A stretch of DNA of 32,993 bases. Origin: Microbacterium aurantiacum (GTDB lineage: Bacteria > Actinomycetota > Actinomycetes > Actinomycetales > Microbacteriaceae). Under the pieces are notes generated by a model, which was given only the letters and a program-made list of their open reading frames with translations, was not told where the DNA came from and ran no database searches. Each line of letters starts with the position of its first letter. The stretch's first letter is position 1. Of the stretch, positions 15,764 to 22,860 are shown piece after piece. The DNA is taken from positions 1-32,993 of the forward strand of contig NZ_PGGU01000025.1 in the NCBI RefSeq assembly GCF_002872075.1, written 5' to 3'. A program made the translations under genes and the position numbers.

Positions 15764-15778
15764 GGCCTTACGAGTCTA
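15764..15778 (-). promoter_or_regulatory. pcrA -10 region
   Basis: On the minus strand TAGACT (15778-15773) lies 9 bases before the pcrA ATG, so the transcript would have a leader of only 2-3 bases. AAGG in the gap is close to the start. Confidence 0.4.
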
Positions 15779-15796
15779 GGCGGCGGTACTGACACC

Positions 15797-15851
15797 GAGG
15801 CACGCCGAGGGTGCCTCGCGAGGGGCGCACGGGCGGACCCGCGCACCCCTC
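15797..15851 (-). terminator. Double-hairpin terminator of the lamin-tail protein gene
   Basis: Two consecutive hairpins follow the stop of the surface-protein gene. The first after the stop is GAGGGG...CCCCTC (15820-15851), a 14-position stem with two mismatches and a CGGA loop. The second is GAGGCAC-7-GTGCCTC (15797-15817). They separate that gene from pcrA. Confidence 0.7.
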
Positions 15852-15858
15852 CCCGAGG

Positions 15859-18687
15859 TCAGGCCGAGCGGCGTCGCCGGCCTGCGATGGCGGCACCGGC
15901 CAGCAGCAGCACGAGCGCCAGCGCCACCGAGGCGAGAGGCGCCTCGGCGCCGGTGGCCGCGAGCCCTCCGGCCGGGGAACCCGCACTGGGAGAACCCGTG
16001 CCGGGACCCGTCGGCGTCTCCCCACCGGGCGTCTCACCGCCGGGAGTCTCACCGTCCACCCCCGGCAGCGTTCCGGTCCGCAGCGCCTCGGTCGCGAAGC
16101 CGTCCGCGAACCACCACACCGGCCGCTGGCTGTCGACCGACAGCGAGGCAGGAGCGGTCGCGAATCCCTCGTTGTTGATGTCGGGCATCCCGGCAGGGCG
16201 CTCGAAGTGGGCAAGGCCCGGCTGCGCGGTCCCGTTCAGCGTGATCTCCGCCGAACGGCCCTGGCAGCCGTCGTCGCACACGGCCCACAGCACGCCGCGC
16301 ACGCTGTCGTAGTCGAGCGCCATGACGCCGGCGAGACCCGGTGCGATCTCCGAGACGAGGTTCGCCCCGCCGTCTGCACCGAGCGCGAACGCGTAGACGT
16401 GGCCGTTGTCCTCGATGGCGACGAAGAAGAGGCCGCCGCCGTGACCGGCGTAGTCCGACGGATCGTAGGCGGCACCGGTGCTGTCGTCGAAGAGAGCGCC
16501 GGCGAGCGCGGCATCCGGCACCCATTCCACGGCCTCCATCCCGAGGTTCGCGCCCACCGCGGGAAGAAGAGCGGTCAGGTCCCACTCCTGCTGTGCGACG
16601 AGATCGCCGGCCGCGGCATCCGGATCCACCTTCAGCACGACGTTCTGGTTCACGCCCTTGTTCGCGTTGTCGCGCTCCGAAGCGACATAGACCGCCCCAT
16701 CGCCGTCGACCGTGATGCCCTCGGTGTCGGGACCGGCGGCACCGGGGTCCGACGCGTCCTTCTGGAATCGGACGCGCTTTCCCTCGCTCCAGCCGTCGGC
16801 CTTCTCGACCGATCCGTCCGCGCGGGCATCGAGCTTCCAGATGCGCCCCTCGCCGTTGTCGACGGCCCACATGACGGCGCCGTCCGCGGTCTCCTGGACG
16901 TCGAGACCCGAGCTGTCCTCCAGGAAGGTCGGGGTGTTGTCGAGCGCACGGACCTCGGCGGAGCCGGGCCACGGCGAGAACACGATCTCGCCGGCGCAGA
17001 CGTTCGCGGCGCCCTTGGTCGACTCCGCCGTCACGGCGAAAGCGCCGGTGATGTCGGCACAGCGCCCCCAGCTCGTGGCCGGATGACCTTCGCCCCAGGT
17101 CGTCTCGTCGACGATGAGGTCGCCGTCGAACACGCGCACCGCGTCGCCGCCACCCAGGCCGAAGCCGAGTTGCTCGCGCTCGATGACGAGGTGGCCGCCG
17201 GCCGCGATGGAGGTGCCTGCCGGGATCGCGTAGGAGTGCGCGTCGTCATCGTCCTTCACCACGATGCCGGACACGTCCAGAGCCTCGGCCGTGGGGTTCG
17301 CGAGTTCCACCCAGTCATCGGGAAAGCCACCGTCGGACTCGATCTCGTTGATGCGCACCGGTCGCCCGCAGGCGTTTCTCATGCCCTTGGTCGAGAGGGC
17401 CTGGTCCGCGAAATCGCCGGTGCCGTCGGCGCAGCGCGCCCACACGCCCTCCGCGTGCGCGACGTACGCGTGCTCGGCGACCGTGTTGCCGTTCGCGTCG
17501 CGGATCGTCACGGTGTCGCCGTTGCCGAGGCCGAAGCTGAAAGCCGCCGGCTGGTCGAAGACGAAGTACGCGCCCGGATCGAGAACCGTCCCGGCCGGGA
17601 GCGGTGCCGCATCCCCGGCGTGCCCGGTCGGATCGTCGTCCATCACGGTCCAGGCGGAGATGTCGACGGCGGCGCTTCCCGTGTTCACGACCTCCACCCA
17701 GTCGGTGGCGTCTCCGTTGGACTCGATCTCGTTGATCGCGACATCAGGCATCACGCACGAGTTCGTCGCACCGGGAGTGGCGTGCGCGAGTACGAATGCG
17801 CCGACGCCGTCAGGGCAGCGAGCGAGGGTGGCCGCGATGGAGTCCCCGCCGATGGCGGCATGACCGTCCCACATCTGCGTGTCATCGATGAGCGTCCCGG
17901 TCGTGTCGTAGAGGCGGATGCGGTCGGCGCTGCCGATGCCGATGGGGTCGCGGAACGCCGCTTCGGCTCCGTCGACGACGCCGATCGTGCTCTCTTCGAC
18001 GACGAGGAACTCGCCGGCGCCGATGAGCGTATCCGCACGGAACTGCCAGCGGTGATCGTCGGAGTTGTCGCGGATCTCATAGCTGGAGATGTCGAGCGCC
18101 TCACTGCCGGGGTTGTGGAACTCCACCCAGTCGGCCGGCTGCGAGTCGACCTCGTTGATCACGATGGAGCCGGCCACCGGCGCCGCCGTGCAGTCGTTCG
18201 GTGCTCCCGGAGTCACCGCAGTCGCGTGCGCCCAGTCGCCCGTGCCGTCAGGGCAGCGCGCCCAGACCGCCAGCGGGGCGGTGTTCTCGTAGGCGTATGC
18301 GTCCACCTCGGCGCCGGCCGGGTCGTAGAGGACGACCTCGTCGCCCTTGCCGAGTCCGAAATCGAAGTCGACGTCCTTCACCAGCACGAGGAACTCCCCC
18401 GGTGCGAGCGTCGCGCCGGCGGGTGCGTGACCGAAGACGTCGCGCTTCTCGTCGGAGACGTACCAGCCGTCCAGGGCGACGGGCTCGGCGCCCGCGTTGT
18501 AGATCTCGATCTGATCGGCGAGTCCGGTCGCCGTATCGTCGTAGACGATCTCGTTGAGGACCAGGCCCGAAGGCGCGGCGGCGATGCTGGATTCGGCGCC
18601 GGTGGCGGCGAGCGGTGCGGCGAGCAGGACGGCCGCGCTGAGCGCGCAGACCGTCGTGACCGCTGCCGCGGAGTGCAGGCGGGACAT
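15859..18687 (-). CDS. Wall-anchored protein with four lamin-tail domains and a beta-propeller-like region
   Basis: A 942-residue exported protein. A Sec signal peptide covers residues 1 to about 31 (cleavage near LAATGA-ES). Four lamin-tail-like domains follow, at about 40-170, 172-315, 316-442 and 443-565; each starts with a [IL]NE[IV] strand and a D-WVE-type turn and ends with W-x-RC...C. Cysteine pairs are C145/C166, C291/C311, C419/C440 and C543/C564. Residues about 575-880 look like a beta-propeller of the phytase-like/esterase-like kind (GLDVQETADGAVMWAVDN, DTEGITVDGDGAVYVASERD). A repeated PGGET linker leads to LAATG at 909-913, a hydrophobic helix and RRRR, the signal for a class E-type sortase. 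CAGGAG precedes the ATG. Binding, scaffolding or extracellular phosphate/nucleic-acid roles are possible; none is shown. Confidence 0.88.
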   Translation of the reverse strand: MSRLHSAAAVTTVCALSAAVLLAAPLAATGAESSIAAAPSGLVLNEIVYDDTATGLADQIEIYNAGAEPVALDGWYVSDEKRDVFGHAPAGATLAPGEFLVLVKDVDFDFGLGKGDEVVLYDPAGAEVDAYAYENTAPLAVWARCPDGTGDWAHATAVTPGAPNDCTAAPVAGSIVINEVDSQPADWVEFHNPGSEALDISSYEIRDNSDDHRWQFRADTLIGAGEFLVVEESTIGVVDGAEAAFRDPIGIGSADRIRLYDTTGTLIDDTQMWDGHAAIGGDSIAATLARCPDGVGAFVLAHATPGATNSCVMPDVAINEIESNGDATDWVEVVNTGSAAVDISAWTVMDDDPTGHAGDAAPLPAGTVLDPGAYFVFDQPAAFSFGLGNGDTVTIRDANGNTVAEHAYVAHAEGVWARCADGTGDFADQALSTKGMRNACGRPVRINEIESDGGFPDDWVELANPTAEALDVSGIVVKDDDDAHSYAIPAGTSIAAGGHLVIEREQLGFGLGGGDAVRVFDGDLIVDETTWGEGHPATSWGRCADITGAFAVTAESTKGAANVCAGEIVFSPWPGSAEVRALDNTPTFLEDSSGLDVQETADGAVMWAVDNGEGRIWKLDARADGSVEKADGWSEGKRVRFQKDASDPGAAGPDTEGITVDGDGAVYVASERDNANKGVNQNVVLKVDPDAAAGDLVAQQEWDLTALLPAVGANLGMEAVEWVPDAALAGALFDDSTGAAYDPSDYAGHGGGLFFVAIEDNGHVYAFALGADGGANLVSEIAPGLAGVMALDYDSVRGVLWAVCDDGCQGRSAEITLNGTAQPGLAHFERPAGMPDINNEGFATAPASLSVDSQRPVWWFADGFATEALRTGTLPGVDGETPGGETPGGETPTGPGTGSPSAGSPAGGLAATGAEAPLASVALALVLLLAGAAIAGRRRRSA

Positions 18688-18888
18688 GGGGCTCCTGGGC
18701 GAAGATCAGAAGGGCGAGGAATCAGAGACTCCGAGCCGAGACGGGTAGGAGTCCAGACCACCGACGCCGCGTGACCGCACGGCGGCGTGCAGGTGGACGC
18801 GAGGTGAACGGCCGGCGGCTGATCGGCGCCAGGTCGCACCCGCCCCGGCCGGGTGCCTCTCGTCAGGCGTCGTCCCAGGCTCGACTGC
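18688..18888. promoter_or_regulatory. Divergent region between the surface protein and yccF
   Basis: A gene-free gap. It holds two modest inverted repeats: GACTCC (18727-18732) with GGAGTC (18748-18753), upstream of the surface-protein gene, and CACCCG with CGGGTG at about 18838-18856. No confident -35/-10 pair for the surface-protein gene was found. Confidence 0.35.
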
Positions 18889-18900
18889 GACAATCACCTC
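18889..18900 (+). promoter_or_regulatory. Leaderless-type promoter of yccF
   Basis: GACAAT (18889-18894) is followed by 6 bases and the ATG at 18901, with no ribosome-binding sequence. The hexamer is a weaker match than others in the window. Confidence 0.35.
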
Positions 18901-19299
18901 ATGCGCACGATCCTCAACATCATCTGGGTCATCCTCGCCGGATGGGTCCTTTTCCTCGGCTATGTGCTGGCCGGCATCCTGCTGTGCATCCCGATCGTGA
19001 CCATCCCGTGGGCCATCGCGTCGTTCCGCATCGCGCGCTACGCGATCTGGCCGTTCGGACGCGAGGTCATCAGCAAGCCGAGCGCCGGCGTCGGCTCGTT
19101 CCTCGGCAACGTGCTCTGGGTGATCCTCGCCGGCTGGTGGCTGGCGATCGGCCACATCGTCTCCGGCATCGCGCTGTGCCTCACGATCATCGGCATCCCG
19201 ATGGGCATCGCCGACTTCAAGATGGTGCCGATCTCGCTGATGCCCCTGGGCAAGGAGATCGTGTCCACGCGCAGAGGGGCGTTCGCGATCAAGTCCTAG
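18901..19299 (+). CDS. yccF: YccF domain inner-membrane protein
   Basis: A 132-residue membrane protein with two YccF (DUF307) repeats. Each has a hydrophobic helix pair followed by a cytoplasmic motif: residues 4-55 (IIWVILAGWVLFLGYVLAGI then PFGREV) and 68-121 (LGNVLWVILAGWWLAIGHIV then PLGKEI). The duplicated layout and length match E. coli YccF. Its function is unknown. The TAG stop codon doubles as the first half of a TAGACT box for the next gene. Confidence 0.9.
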   Translation: MRTILNIIWVILAGWVLFLGYVLAGILLCIPIVTIPWAIASFRIARYAIWPFGREVISKPSAGVGSFLGNVLWVILAGWWLAIGHIVSGIALCLTIIGIPMGIADFKMVPISLMPLGKEIVSTRRGAFAIKS

Positions 19300-19308
19300 A
19301 CTTGCCCG
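19297..19308 (+). promoter_or_regulatory. Leaderless-type promoter of the hemerythrin gene, overlapping the yccF stop
   Basis: TAGACT (19297-19302) starts at the yccF stop codon and lies 6 bases before the GTG at 19309. No ribosome-binding sequence is present, so the GTG is supported mainly by this spacing and by the hemerythrin domain beginning right after it. Confidence 0.5.
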
Positions 19309-19770
19309 GTGGATGCCGAACGACTGATCGCCTGGGATCAGGAGCTGCGCTCCGCGCACTCGCGTCTGCGGGCCGCGTTGTCAGCCACACGCGCGGCTCT
19401 GGACGCCGGCGAGACCGCTCCTGAGGCCGCATCCGAGCTGCTGCTGTTCTGCATCGGCTTCTGCTCGGCGCTCGACGGCCACCATCGCAGCGAGGATCGC
19501 ACGCTGTTCCCGGCGCTGCGCGAAGAGCACCCCGAGCTCTCCGGTGTGATCGACAAGCTCATGCAGGATCACTCGATGCTCTCGCACCTGTTGAACGCCC
19601 TGCGCAATGCCGCCGAACGGGACGAGGACGCGGCGTCGATCGAACGTCACCTCGATGGGATCGGCGCGATCATGGAGTCGCACTTCCGCTTCGAGGAACG
19701 AGAGATCCTCGCGCCGCTGCGCGCACTGCGGCTCGAGAAGACGGTGCCCGAGGTCCTGGGACCGCTCTGA
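19309..19770 (+). CDS. Hemerythrin HHE domain protein
   Basis: A 153-residue four-helix protein of the hemerythrin family, which bind a di-iron centre and sense or carry O2 or NO or take part in iron and redox balance. Candidate iron ligands lie one per helix: H17 (SAHSRLR), H58/H59 with E62 (GHHRSEDRTLFP), H88 or H93 (DHSMLSHLL), and H125 with E129 or E130 (ESHFRFEEREIL). It starts with GTG at 19309, 9 bp after yccF, and ends 23 bp from the convergent phosphodiesterase gene. The neighbours do not indicate what it senses. Confidence 0.88.
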   Translation: MDAERLIAWDQELRSAHSRLRAALSATRAALDAGETAPEAASELLLFCIGFCSALDGHHRSEDRTLFPALREEHPELSGVIDKLMQDHSMLSHLLNALRNAAERDEDAASIERHLDGIGAIMESHFRFEEREILAPLRALRLEKTVPEVLGPL

Positions 19771-19793
19771 CCCGCGGATCGCGGACGAGACGC

Positions 19794-20780
19794 TCAGCTG
19801 CGGAAGAAGCCCACACCCAGATCGGGGTGATCGACGAACACGCCATCGACGCCGGTGCGCGCGATGGCAGCCCACTCCGACTCGTAGTCGCCGTAGGCGC
19901 CGGGTCCGCCGGCACCGCGGAACTCCGCGCCGAGGAACGCGTTCTCCGGGCGGGCGGTCCACGTGAACACCTTGAGGCCGCGCGCATGCGCATCGGTCAC
20001 GATCGTGTTGCCCTTGGCCAGGAGCATCCGCTTGTTGACGCTGATGCCGTCGACCTTGCCGACCAGTCCGTCGAGTCCGCGCGGCGCGACTGTGGCCTTG
20101 TAGGTGAGCGCCTGCTTTCCCTGTGCCACAAGGAGATCGTAGGGGCGCCCGGATGCCTCGATCAGGTACACGTAGGAGGCGACGATGCCGCGCTCCCGCA
20201 GTTGTCCCAGCACGGTCGACTCGAAGCACTCGATGATCAGCGGGAGTTCGCCGTCGGCCCAGCCCGAGGCGCGGAGATCGCGCTCGATCAGAGGAGCGAG
20301 ATCGAGCCCGATGCTCGCGAAGTACGTCGCGTGCTTGACTTCCAGCACCACGCCGATCTCCCGCCCGTGCTCGATCGAGCCGGCGCGGACGATGTCGAGC
20401 ACGTCGCTCAGTCGCAGGATGGCCTGCGAGCCGTCGAAGCTGGCGCTGGAGAGCCGCACCTCCGGCAGCCGCTCGCGGCCGCGCAGCATGGTCAGCTCTG
20501 CCCAGGTGAAGTCCTCGGTGAACCAGCCGGTCAGTGCCTGTCCGTCGACCCGCTTGGTCGTACGGCGGTCGGCGAACTCCGGATGCTCCGCGACATCGGT
20601 CGTACCGGAGATCTCGTTCTCGTGGCGCACGACGAGGACGCCGTCCTTCGTGGCGACGATGTCGGGTTCGACGGCGTCGACGCCCATGGCGAGCGCCAAC
20701 TCGTACGACGATCGACTGTGCTCCGGGCGGTAGCCGGGGGCGCCTCGATGACCGATGACGAGCGGTGATTTCCTGGGCAC
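19794..20780 (-). CDS. Glycerophosphodiester phosphodiesterase
   Basis: A 328-residue cytoplasmic GDPD-family enzyme that hydrolyses glycerophosphodiesters to glycerol-3-phosphate and an alcohol. The catalytic signature is at the N-terminus: IGHRGAPGYRPEHS (with the HR pair and E), then VDAVEPDIVATKDGVLVVRHE, giving the metal-binding E and D and the second histidine. The C-terminal strand FVDHPDLG closes the TIM barrel. The GTG at 20780 is chosen because TACGCT lies 6 bases upstream and the family N-terminus begins just after it; a longer frame would run through the divergent promoter. No signal peptide is seen. Confidence 0.9.
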   Translation of the reverse strand: MPRKSPLVIGHRGAPGYRPEHSRSSYELALAMGVDAVEPDIVATKDGVLVVRHENEISGTTDVAEHPEFADRRTTKRVDGQALTGWFTEDFTWAELTMLRGRERLPEVRLSSASFDGSQAILRLSDVLDIVRAGSIEHGREIGVVLEVKHATYFASIGLDLAPLIERDLRASGWADGELPLIIECFESTVLGQLRERGIVASYVYLIEASGRPYDLLVAQGKQALTYKATVAPRGLDGLVGKVDGISVNKRMLLAKGNTIVTDAHARGLKVFTWTARPENAFLGAEFRGAGGPGAYGDYESEWAAIARTGVDGVFVDHPDLGVGFFRS

Positions 20781-20792
20781 GCTCTCAGCGTA
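20781..20792 (-). promoter_or_regulatory. Leaderless-type promoter of the GDPD gene
   Basis: On the minus strand TACGCT (20792-20787) lies 6 bases before the GTG at 20780. The same hexamer and spacing precede marR. Confidence 0.45.
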
Positions 20793-20867
20793 GAACACGC
20801 CGCTGAACGCACCGCGCGGGTATCGTGGAGGAAAGAGACCTACGCACACTTTGGAGTGAGGCCCACC

Positions 20868-21803
20868 ATGAGCAATTTCGCCTTCAACAATCCGGCGTTC
20901 AAGCAGCAGGATCCGCGCAATGTCGCGACCTACCCCGGCGGCCCGCAGGCCGCGGCTCAGGGCGCGCAATTCGGCTCCGCGCAGCACGCGGGCATGGATG
21001 CCGCCGCCAACGCGCAGCTGGAGGGCATGTACGCCTCTCCCCCCGCCGGAGCGATCGAGACCGACCGCATGACCGTCGAGGACACGGTCTGGAAGACCGC
21101 CGGCCTCTTCGGCATCCTCCTCGTCACCGCCGCGATCGGCTGGGTCTGGACCCTCGGCGGTGTCGGCGCCCCCGAGCGTGACCCGTACAGCAGCTTCGCC
21201 CCGAGCATGTTGCCGTGGATGATCGGCGCACTCGGTGGCTTCGTGCTCGCCATGGTCATCACCTTCACCTCGCGCAAGAAGGTGCGTCCGGCGCTGATCT
21301 TCGCCTACGCGGCGCTTGAGGGCCTGTTCGTCGGTGGCATCTCCGCGTTCTTCGAGGTCCTCTGGCCCGGCATCGTCATGCAGGCCACTCTCGCGACCGT
21401 CGCCGTCGTCGGCGTGACCCTCGCGCTCTTCGCCAGCGGCAAGATCCGCGCCTCGGCGAAGATGACCAAGATCGTGCTCATCGCGATGTTCGGCTACATG
21501 GCCTTCTCGCTGCTCAACCTCGTCCTGATGTGGACGAACGTGCTCCCGGCCGATCAGGCGTTCGGAATGCTCAGCGCACCGAGCCCGCTCTTCGGCATCC
21601 CGTGGGGTGCGATCATCGGCGTCCTCGTGGTCTTCATGGCCGCGTACTCGCTGGTGCTGGACTTCGATCAGATCCAGCAGGGCGTCCGCAACGGCGCTCC
21701 TCGCCAGTTCGGCTGGATGGGCGCGTTCGGCATCATGGTCACCGTCGTGTGGCTGTACGTCGAGATCCTCCGTATCATCGCGATCGTGCGCGGCAACAAC
21801 TAG
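20868..21803 (+). CDS. Bax inhibitor-1/YccA family membrane protein
   Basis: A 311-residue protein with a cytoplasmic N-terminal segment of about 75 residues (MSNFAFNNPAFKQQD..., Gln/Asn/Ala-rich) and about seven transmembrane helices: residues near 80-100, 110-130, 137-160, 165-185, 195-220, 235-260 and 280-305. The acidic VLDFDQIQQGV near 265 matches the conserved aspartates of the pH-sensitive calcium-leak site in bacterial BI-1 proteins. The ATG at 20868 follows GGAGTGAGG and TATCGT (20821-20826) is a possible -10, so this gene has a normal leader, unlike its neighbours. A partial copy of its 3' end recurs at about 22302. Confidence 0.9.
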   Translation: MSNFAFNNPAFKQQDPRNVATYPGGPQAAAQGAQFGSAQHAGMDAAANAQLEGMYASPPAGAIETDRMTVEDTVWKTAGLFGILLVTAAIGWVWTLGGVGAPERDPYSSFAPSMLPWMIGALGGFVLAMVITFTSRKKVRPALIFAYAALEGLFVGGISAFFEVLWPGIVMQATLATVAVVGVTLALFASGKIRASAKMTKIVLIAMFGYMAFSLLNLVLMWTNVLPADQAFGMLSAPSPLFGIPWGAIIGVLVVFMAAYSLVLDFDQIQQGVRNGAPRQFGWMGAFGIMVTVVWLYVEILRIIAIVRGNN

Positions 21804-21881
21804 TCACAATCTGCGGAAAAGAGGCCCGTCTCCACTCGGAGACGGGCCTCTTTGCATACCCGGTGACGCCCGGAGGGGGTG
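21781..21881. repeat. Direct repeat, copy 1 (end of the BI-1 gene plus terminator)
   Basis: This ~100-bp segment starts at the last codons of the BI-1 gene (CGATCGTGCGCGGCAACAAC then TAG), includes the terminator and runs to GAGGGGGTG. It aligns with 22302-22401 with a few substitutions and small gaps. The small secreted-protein gene lies between the copies. Confidence 0.75.
21818..21853. terminator. BI-1 gene terminator
   Basis: A perfect 16-bp stem (AAAGAGGCCCGTCTCC and its complement) with an ACTC loop, running into TTTG. It lies 15 bp after the BI-1 stop and is a strong intrinsic terminator. Confidence 0.9.
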
Positions 21882-21907
21882 AGATCCTCTTGGATCTCAC
21901 CCCCTTC
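21872..21907 (-). terminator. Terminator of the small secreted-protein gene
   Basis: GGGGGTGAGATCC (21875-21887), a TCTT loop and GGATCTCACCCCC (21892-21904) form a perfect 13-bp stem, extended by further pairs outside. It lies 19 bp after the stop of the minus-strand secreted-protein gene and back to back with the BI-1 terminator. Confidence 0.7.
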
Positions 21908-21923
21908 GCACGATCGACTTGGC

Positions 21924-22184
21924 TTAGACCCTGAATCCTACGGTGTACCAGCCGTCGACGCGCGGTTCACAAAGCGACGTGATTCGCCAGCCTTCCCCCA
22001 CGATCTGAGGCGCGTGCGCGAAACAGAGGAAGGGGTCGCCGTACGGCCCCCATGTGTTTGTGATTCCCCGGCCGACAGCGGGCTTAACCTCAACTGCTTG
22101 TGCGGGGACTGCGCTGGCACCAATCGCCAACATGCTGACGAGGGCGGCAATTGCCGCCCTCTTCGTCATACTTCTGCTTCGCAT
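21924..22184 (-). CDS. Small secreted protein of unknown function
   Basis: An 86-residue pre-protein. A Sec signal peptide covers about residues 1-31 (MRSRSMTKRAAIAALVSMLA, then a cut after AQA), leaving a mature peptide of about 55 residues. The mature part holds two cysteines (PFLCFAHAP and SLCEP) that could form one disulfide, and several Trp, Tyr and Phe residues. The ATG at 22184 is chosen for the strong GGAGGT 9 bases upstream; a second Met five residues later has none. It resembles the many small actinobacterial secreted peptides with one disulfide and no known role. It is on the opposite strand to its neighbours, AT-richer than them, and enclosed by direct repeats, which suggests later insertion. 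Confidence 0.7.
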   Translation of the reverse strand: MRSRSMTKRAAIAALVSMLAIGASAVPAQAVEVKPAVGRGITNTWGPYGDPFLCFAHAPQIVGEGWRITSLCEPRVDGWYTVGFRV

Positions 22185-22211
22185 TACGTTTCGACCTCCG
22201 GTTGTCGTTGC

Positions 22212-22224
22212 CGAGAATTTCTCG
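22212..22224. promoter_or_regulatory. Palindrome upstream of the small secreted-protein gene
   Basis: CGAGAA-T-TTCTCG is a perfect 6-1-6 palindrome, 28 bp before the start codon in an AT-rich patch. It could be an operator or a short hairpin in the 5' leader. Confidence 0.4.
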
Positions 22225-22301
22225 ACGGCGTCCAACATCGCATTTTGGATGCGTGCAAGTCAAGACGAGCTCGCGCCGGGTGTCACTCCCTTCGCGACGA
22301 A

Positions 22302-22401
22302 CGATCGTCCGCGGCAGCAACTAGTCACCGCTCGGAAGAGGCCCGTCTCCATTCGGAGGCGGGCCTCTTTGCACAACCGGTGACACCCGCGCAAGGGGGT
22401 G
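22302..22401. repeat. Direct repeat, copy 2 (remnant of a BI-1-type gene end plus terminator)
   Basis: It aligns with 21781-21881. It begins CGATCGTCCGCGGCAGCAAC then TAG, which would read IVRGSN-stop against IVRGNN-stop in the BI-1 gene, although no such gene precedes it here. Just ahead of it TCACTCCCTTCGC resembles TCACCCCCTTCGC just after copy 1, so the similarity may extend further. Confidence 0.7.
22336..22370. terminator. Duplicated terminator hairpin
   Basis: AAGAGGCCCGTCTCC, an ATTC loop and GGAGGCGGGCCTCTT form a 15-bp stem with one G-U pair, running into TTTG. It is the second copy of the BI-1 terminator. No gene ends directly before it on the plus strand. Confidence 0.75.
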
Positions 22402-22438
22402 TTCGAGATGATTCGACCGCGCCAGAGTGTTCTCACGA

Positions 22439-22458
22439 CACCCCGCAATCCCGGGGTG
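22439..22458 (+). other. Hairpin upstream of the GlsB/YeaQ gene
   Basis: CACCCCG and CGGGGTG form a 7-bp stem with a 6-base loop, ending 7 bp before the AAAGGAG ribosome site. It may be a leader structure that affects expression or a terminator for upstream transcripts. Confidence 0.4.
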
Positions 22459-22478
22459 ACTACACAAAGGAGCTGACC

Positions 22479-22751
22479 ATGGGTTTCCTCGCCTTCATCA
22501 TTCTGGGCCTTATCGCCGGTGCCATCGCCAAGCTCATCCTTCCCGGACGTCAGGGCGGCGGGTGGCTTGTCACACTCCTCCTCGGAGTCGTCGGAGCCAT
22601 CCTCGGTGGATGGATCGGCACGATGATCTTCGGCGTCGGCCTCGAGAACTTCTGGGATCTCTCGACCTGGTTGCTCGCGATCGGTGGCGCCATCGTCGTG
22701 CTGCTGATCTACGGCCTGATCGTCGGACGCGGATCGCGCGTTCGCGACTGA
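22479..22751 (+). CDS. GlsB/YeaQ/YmgE family small membrane protein
   Basis: A 90-residue protein with three hydrophobic, Gly-rich helices (about residues 3-21, 28-52 and 60-83). GLIAGAIAKLILPGRQGGGW and the following GVVGAILGGWIG match the transglycosylase-associated / GlsB family, which in other bacteria is linked to general stress, though its molecular role is unclear. AAAGGAG lies 7 bases before the ATG. It ends at a strong terminator. The gene stands alone. Confidence 0.9.
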   Translation: MGFLAFIILGLIAGAIAKLILPGRQGGGWLVTLLLGVVGAILGGWIGTMIFGVGLENFWDLSTWLLAIGGAIVVLLIYGLIVGRGSRVRD

Positions 22752-22786
22752 GCTCACCACGCGCCTCGCGCGCGGTGACCAGGGTT

Positions 22787-22824
22787 CCGCCTCTGCCCGG
22801 AAGCACCGCTTCCGGCAGGGGCGG
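22787..22824. terminator. Terminator after the GlsB/YeaQ gene
   Basis: CCGCCTCTGCCCGGAAGC and GCTTCCGGCAGGGGCGG form a ~17-bp stem with an ACC loop, one bulged C and one wobble pair, followed by TTCCTGT. It lies between convergent genes and may serve the sigma-factor gene as well. Confidence 0.75.
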
Positions 22825-22860
22825 TTCCTGTATGCGGGCGGCACACCCCGGCCGTATGGC

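Noticed and set aside
15811..18774. A 987-residue plus-strand frame opposite the lamin-tail protein
   Set aside because: The minus-strand gene has signal peptide, repeats and sorting signal; the plus-strand reading is Arg/Val/Asp-rich shadow sequence.
21781..22401. An insertion sequence or transposon bounded by the direct repeats
   Set aside because: There is no transposase or terminal inverted repeat, and the repeats are about 100 bp of gene end plus terminator rather than short target duplications.
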